Shown piece after piece: positions 16,650 to 17,725 of a stretch of 17,725 nt of DNA. The position numbers and the translations under genes were made by a program. Each line of letters begins with the position of its first letter. The stretch's first letter is position 1. The notes under the pieces were generated by a model. That model was not told where the DNA came from. It did not search any database and saw only the letters and a program-made list of their open reading frames with translations. Source of the DNA: UBA5862 sp002408105 (GTDB lineage: Bacteria; Pseudomonadota; Gammaproteobacteria; Pseudomonadales; UBA5862); the NCBI GenBank assembly GCA_034189125.1, contig JAXHVB010000096.1, positions 1 to 17,725 of the forward strand, written 5' to 3'.

Positions 16650-16837
16650 AGGGCGACCTCAGCCCAGTGTGGACCCAAGGCAGGACCTGTTGGAGGGCCG
16701 CGCAATCCTCCGATGCAGGCTCAAAGCGCTTCTCTGGGCCAGGTGTCAGTCAGGGCCGCCCGGTACTGGCTGGTGATGCGCTAAAATTGCGGTCGCCGGG
16801 GCCAGTCTGATCGACACCCCCACGACCAGGTGCATCC

Positions 16838-17692
16838 ATGCAAGCCAGCTACCGATTGATTCTGTGTTGCCCCGACCGAGTAGGGATTGTGGCGGCGGTC
16901 AGCCAATTCATCGCAGCCCGAGGTGGTTGGATCACTGAAGCCGACCAGTACTCGGACCCGGTCAACCGACATTTCTTCATGCGCGCGGTGATCCGCGCCG
17001 ATTCCCTCAACTGTTCACTGAGTGAGTTTCGGCACGCCTTCGATGAGGTCGCCAACCAGTATGCGATGGATTGGTCGGTTCGAGATTCCGAGGTGTTGCC
17101 GAAGGTTGCAATTTTCGGCAGTAAAGAGTCGCACTGCGTAATGGACTTGCTGCACCGTTGGTCAAGCGGAGAGCTCCGATTCGACCTGCCCTGCATCGTG
17201 TCGAACCATGGGCATTTTCGCGACATCGCGGAGTGGCACGGCATTCCCTACGAACATGTTCCAGTACCGAAAGACGACAAGGCCGCGGCGTTTGAACGGG
17301 TGCGTGCACTGCTTGAGCAGTATGCGGTGGACGTTATTGTCCTTGCGCGGTACATGCAGATTTTTCCACCTGATCTCTGCAGACAGTACGCGGGGCAGGT
17401 GATCAACATCCACCACAGCTTTTTGCCGTCATTTGTGGGTGCCAAGCCATACCACCAGGCGGCCGAACGCGGCGTCAAGTTGATCGGCGCCACCTGTCAC
17501 TATGTGACCGATGAGCTAGACGCTGGACCGATCATTGACCAAGACGTGGTTCGGGTGTCTCACCACAACAGTGTGGAGGACATGGTTCTGCTTGGCCGTG
17601 ACGTCGAAAAGCAAGTCCTGTCTCGTGGGCTGAGGTACCACCTTGAAGACCGGGTCTTGATCCATGGCAACAAGACTGTGGTGTTCGCGTGA
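16838..17692 (+). CDS. purU: Formyltetrahydrofolate deformylase
   Basis: PurU hydrolyses 10-formyltetrahydrofolate to formate and tetrahydrofolate in the cytoplasm, balancing one-carbon pools and supplying formate to PurT. The 284-residue length is normal. An N-terminal ACT domain (about 5-85, with CPDRVGIVAAVS) is followed by a formyltransferase-fold domain starting at KVAIFGS (about 89). The catalytic set is Asn190 and His192 in NIHHSFLPS and Asp228 in LDAGPII. The strongly conserved GAKPYHQA..RGVKLIGAT run is present; the family's usual GATAHYV reads GATCHYV here. The ATG at 16838 has only a weak AGG upstream. A TAAAAT hexamer at 16782-16787 could be a -10 box, but no matching -35 was found. 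The gene is probably independent of the upstream regulator and operon; its role beside them, if any, is unknown. Confidence 0.96.
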   Translation: MQASYRLILCCPDRVGIVAAVSQFIAARGGWITEADQYSDPVNRHFFMRAVIRADSLNCSLSEFRHAFDEVANQYAMDWSVRDSEVLPKVAIFGSKESHCVMDLLHRWSSGELRFDLPCIVSNHGHFRDIAEWHGIPYEHVPVPKDDKAAAFERVRALLEQYAVDVIVLARYMQIFPPDLCRQYAGQVINIHHSFLPSFVGAKPYHQAAERGVKLIGATCHYVTDELDAGPIIDQDVVRVSHHNSVEDMVLLGRDVEKQVLSRGLRYHLEDRVLIHGNKTVVFA

Positions 17693-17725
17693 GCGCGTGC
17701 TTTTCCTCGGACCATGGGTGAAAAT

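Noticed and set aside
16650..16837. Possible terminator and promoter between the TetR gene and purU
   Set aside because: GGGC/GCCC and GGAGG/CCTCC pairs lack T-runs, and TAAAAT at 16782-16787 has no matching -35 box, so neither is called.
17693..17725. ATG at 17714 as the start of a further gene
   Set aside because: Only four codons are visible and no good ribosome binding site precedes it, so it cannot be supported.

Overview
The window reads as chromosomal DNA of a GC-rich Gammaproteobacterium. The support is a proteobacterial-type EttA, a PurU, a tRNA-Arg(ACG) with a genome-encoded CCA end, and envelope protein families (DUF1302, DUF1329, RND/MMPL) that are frequent in marine or hydrocarbon-degrading Gammaproteobacteria and Pseudomonas relatives. 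The genus cannot be fixed from the sequence alone. No insertion sequence, integrase, phage gene, CRISPR array or rRNA was seen.

Left part (1-3136, plus strand): the C-terminal part of a first DUF1329 envelope protein, closed by a strong intrinsic terminator; then ettA (ABC-F translation factor) behind a good sigma-70 promoter; then a tRNA-Arg(ACG) gene with its own near-consensus promoter. A gap of about 360 bases with a probable bidirectional terminator separates the tRNA from the next, convergent unit.

Central part (15705 down to 3498, minus strand): nine tightly packed genes that look like one operon. In transcription order they are: a DUF1302 outer-membrane protein, a DUF1329 periplasmic protein, two tandem carbazole-dioxygenase-like (CarAa-like) Rieske oxygenases, a [2Fe-2S]/FAD/NAD(P)H reductase, an M20-peptidase-fold protein that has lost most of the family's metal ligands, an alpha/beta hydrolase of the meta-cleavage-product hydrolase type, a Ycf48-like beta-propeller protein, and an RND/MMPL exporter-family protein. 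Several junctions are only 3-4 bases. The layout suggests one hydrophobic-substrate module: envelope passage (DUF1302, DUF1329, RND, Ycf48) coupled to oxygenation (two oxygenases fed by one reductase) and hydrolysis. No ring-cleavage dioxygenase is present, and the substrate is unknown.

Right part (15706-17725): a 275-base divergent control region with four inverted repeats in two sequence families, then a TetR/AcrR regulator on the plus strand that probably controls the operon, and finally purU (formyltetrahydrofolate deformylase), probably an unrelated housekeeping gene.

The most distinctive observations are the combination of the operon itself, the M20-like protein with a dismantled metal site, and the duplicated CarAa-like oxygenase served by a single reductase.
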